This document shows, piece after piece, positions 6,079 through 7,573 of a DNA stretch of 7,573 bases. Below the pieces are notes generated by a model. It was not told where the DNA came from, searched no databases, and saw only the letters and a list, made by a program, of their open reading frames with translations. Position 1 is the first letter of the stretch; every line of letters starts with the position of its first letter. This stretch comes from JBJXFK01 sp046155505 (GTDB lineage Bacteria; Planctomycetota; Phycisphaerae; UBA1845; Fen-1342). The stretch spans positions 1-7,573 of the forward strand of contig JBJXFK010000303.1 in the NCBI GenBank assembly GCA_046155505.1, written 5' to 3'. The position numbers and the translations under genes were made by a program.

Positions 6079-6133
6079 GCTCCATCGCTCTCGGTTTGTC
6101 GATGCAAATTCCGCGGCGAAATGGCCGAACGGC

Positions 6134-6186
6134 CAATTTGATAACTCGAATTGGCGATTCCAAATTGAATGCGTTTTTGCTACGCT
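6134..6186 (+). promoter_or_regulatory. AT-rich probable promoter region of the secreted repeat protein gene
   Basis: A marked AT-rich island in a G+C-rich window, 75 bp upstream of the start at 6262. It has a 7-bp inverted repeat, CAATTTG (6134-6140) with CAAATTG (6161-6167), and TTTTTGC-TACGCT at 6174-6186, whose TGC-TACGCT could be an extended -10 element. TTCCAA, 17 nt upstream of TACGCT, is only a weak -35. The region is a good promoter location, but the hexamers are poor matches and the sigma class is unknown. Confidence 0.3.
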
Positions 6187-6247
6187 CAGGTGAGTCAGCC
6201 TGTCGTGCAGGGAGTTCCATCTGCGCTATCACGCACCGGGTCTGCTC

Positions 6248-6254
6248 GGAGAAG
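6248..6254 (+). promoter_or_regulatory. Ribosome binding site of the secreted repeat protein gene
   Basis: GGAGAAG lies 7 nt upstream of the ATG at 6262, a strong and well-spaced Shine-Dalgarno that fixes this start. Confidence 0.65.
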
Positions 6255-6261
6255 TACTCAT

Positions 6262-7573
6262 ATGACGCTAAGAATCGCCGGCCTGCAGCTCGGCTTCGCA
6301 CTCTCCGCCACGGCGTCCGCGTCGGCACAAACGTGCAACCTGACATGGCAACTCATCGGGCCGCTTGGCGTCTTTGGCGATAGCGGCACGGCCCTGATCG
6401 AACATGACATCGACGGTGACGGACCGATGGGGCCGGTCCTCGTCAGCGCGGGAAACCAGGGCAACACGCCAAAGTGGTGGGACGGTAGCGCTTGGCAGGA
6501 GTTGACCAGTGCAAGCCCGGCCGCGCGAATCCTCGAGTGCGACGCGCTCGGGGCCACCGCGTTCGACTTTGATGGCCCGGGAAACGAGCCCGCGTCTCTG
6601 GTCCTGTGTGGCTGGTTCAGAATGTCGGACGGTACGACATACTCAGTGATCCGCTGGGACGGCCTTCGCTGGTCAGCGTTGCTTGATAGCAATCGGGTGG
6701 AATCTGTCATCGCCTTCGACCCGGACGAGGATGGCCCCGACCCCGAACGACTGTTCGCACTCGGATCTTATTTCGACCTCCCCTCCGGAACCCAAAGGGG
6801 CGTTGTTATGTGGAATGGAGCGGAGTGGGTCGGAACCGGGTTTCCGACGACCTGGGTCATCCCCTCGATTTGGGGCGGGCGTTTCGGCCGTTTCGACTTC
6901 GACGGGCCAGGACCGTTGCCGGCAGAACTCGTAATCGCCGGCGGATTCAACACCTTTCTTTCAGGCCCGAGGCGAGGCGGCGTAGCGCGTTGGCAGGTGG
7001 GCGCGTGGACGTTTGATGGCGTTGGGATTCCGCAGTTTCACATGAACCGCGACTTCATCGACGCGCTCGCCGAGTACGATTTCGACGGCGACGGCCCGCT
7101 CCCCCCACGACTTGTCGCCGCAGGTACTCGCAGCGAAACTGATATTCCGGCCGCATGGATTGCGTATCTGGACGGCTCGACGTGGGTTCCGCTCGCGGTT
7201 CCCGTTAGCGGTGCCGGCTTCATCTTCGACCTCGAAGTGCTCGACGCTGACGGTGACGGCCCGGAACCCGAACGGCTATATGCCGCCGGAGAGTTCATCA
7301 TGCACCGTTACGTCGGACCGGGCTGGCAACAAGTCACGAGTCCCCGAACGATGCTCAGCGGCTACGAAATGCTCCCGACCGTGTGGAACGGCAGACCATC
7401 CCTCGTCGTCGGCGGAGTGTTGAACGCGACTGGGCTTCCGCGCACCGTCGCCGTCCTCCGCGGCTGCGGCCCGGACTGCATCGGCGACTTCGACGAAAAT
7501 CGAACCGTCAACCTCGCCGACCTCGCCCTGCTCCTCGCAAACTTCGGCAGCAACGAATCCTCAACTGACCTCG
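6262..7573 (+). CDS. Secreted beta-propeller-like repeat protein with dockerin-like C-terminus (3' end outside window)
   Basis: One uninterrupted frame of 437 codons runs off the window end. It starts with a signal peptide (MTLRIAGLQL..., hydrophobic region, ASA|Q cut near residue 22). The body holds repeats of about 50-60 residues. Each combines an acidic turn and strand, such as FDFDGPGPLPAELVIAGGF (211-229) or DADGDGPEPERLYAAGEF (328-345), with a closing motif such as RWDGLRWSAL (131-140). First halves start near residues 48, 100, 151, 210, 271, 326 and, without the acidic part, 373. Closing halves start near 72, 131, 183, 243, 302, 349 and 395. Seven such units plus the N-terminal strand TWQLIGP would suit a seven-bladed propeller with strand exchange. 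The DxDGDG turns resemble calcium-binding FG-GAP/VCBS loops. After CGPDC comes GDFDENRTVNLADLALLLANFG (408-429), a dockerin/EF-hand-like motif typical of planctomycete exported proteins. The ligand is unknown. It is divergent from the sigma operon. Confidence 0.85.
   Translation, partial: MTLRIAGLQLGFALSATASASAQTCNLTWQLIGPLGVFGDSGTALIEHDIDGDGPMGPVLVSAGNQGNTPKWWDGSAWQELTSASPAARILECDALGATAFDFDGPGNEPASLVLCGWFRMSDGTTYSVIRWDGLRWSALLDSNRVESVIAFDPDEDGPDPERLFALGSYFDLPSGTQRGVVMWNGAEWVGTGFPTTWVIPSIWGGRFGRFDFDGPGPLPAELVIAGGFNTFLSGPRRGGVARWQVGAWTFDGVGIPQFHMNRDFIDALAEYDFDGDGPLPPRLVAAGTRSETDIPAAWIAYLDGSTWVPLAVPVSGAGFIFDLEVLDADGDGPEPERLYAAGEFIMHRYVGPGWQQVTSPRTMLSGYEMLPTVWNGRPSLVVGGVLNATGLPRTVAVLRGCGPDCIGDFDENRTVNLADLALLLANFGSNESSTDL

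Noticed and set aside
5822..6346. 174-residue minus-strand open frame upstream of the sigma gene
   Set aside because: It is a translation of intergenic repeats and palindromes and overlaps the start of the secreted repeat protein gene.
6258..6710. 150-residue minus-strand open frame
   Set aside because: Antisense to the repeat protein gene, which has a signal peptide, a strong ribosome binding site and regular repeats.

Overview
The window is a G+C-rich stretch of bacterial chromosome, most likely from a planctomycete (Planctomycetota, possibly Phycisphaerae). The main pointers are a secreted protein ending in the dockerin-like block 'GDFDENRTVNLADLALLLANFG'-type (GD.D...TVNLADLALLLANFG), a FecR-domain protein linked to an ECF sigma factor, and intergenic DNA full of heptamer tandem repeats and short palindromes. 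The phylum call is an inference from protein style, not from a marker gene.

Layout. Positions 3-1367 (+) hold the C-terminal half of glycogen phosphorylase, cut by the window start. Convergent to it, and only 10 bp away, is a run of five minus-strand genes. In transcription order they are an ECF sigma factor (5799-5272), a membrane-anchored anti-sigma-like protein (5275-4427, ATGA overlap with the sigma gene), a secreted protein with secretin-like features (4370-3540), a secreted FecR-domain protein (3390-2365) and diaminopimelate epimerase dapF (2223-1378). The FecR gene seems to have its own promoter at 3457-3485. dapF is separated from the FecR gene by 141 bp that are almost entirely heptamer repeats, and the array ends two bases from the dapF start codon.

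Positions 5800-6261 have no gene. They contain a second heptamer-like array (GGGAACAA type), three strong short palindromes and an AT-rich stretch that probably carries the promoter of the last gene. That gene (6262 to the window end, +, incomplete) encodes a secreted protein with seven degenerate repeats of the type FDxDGDGPxPxxLxxAGxF...RWDGxxWxxL, probably a beta-propeller, followed by a dockerin-like calcium-binding motif.

How the parts may work together: sigma factor, anti-sigma-like protein, secretin-like protein and FecR protein look like one cell-surface signalling unit. The sigma factor would be held at the membrane, and the two exported proteins would sense or relay an envelope state. 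The divergent secreted protein could be a target, but the sequence does not prove this. Glycogen phosphorylase and dapF are ordinary metabolic genes that happen to flank the unit.
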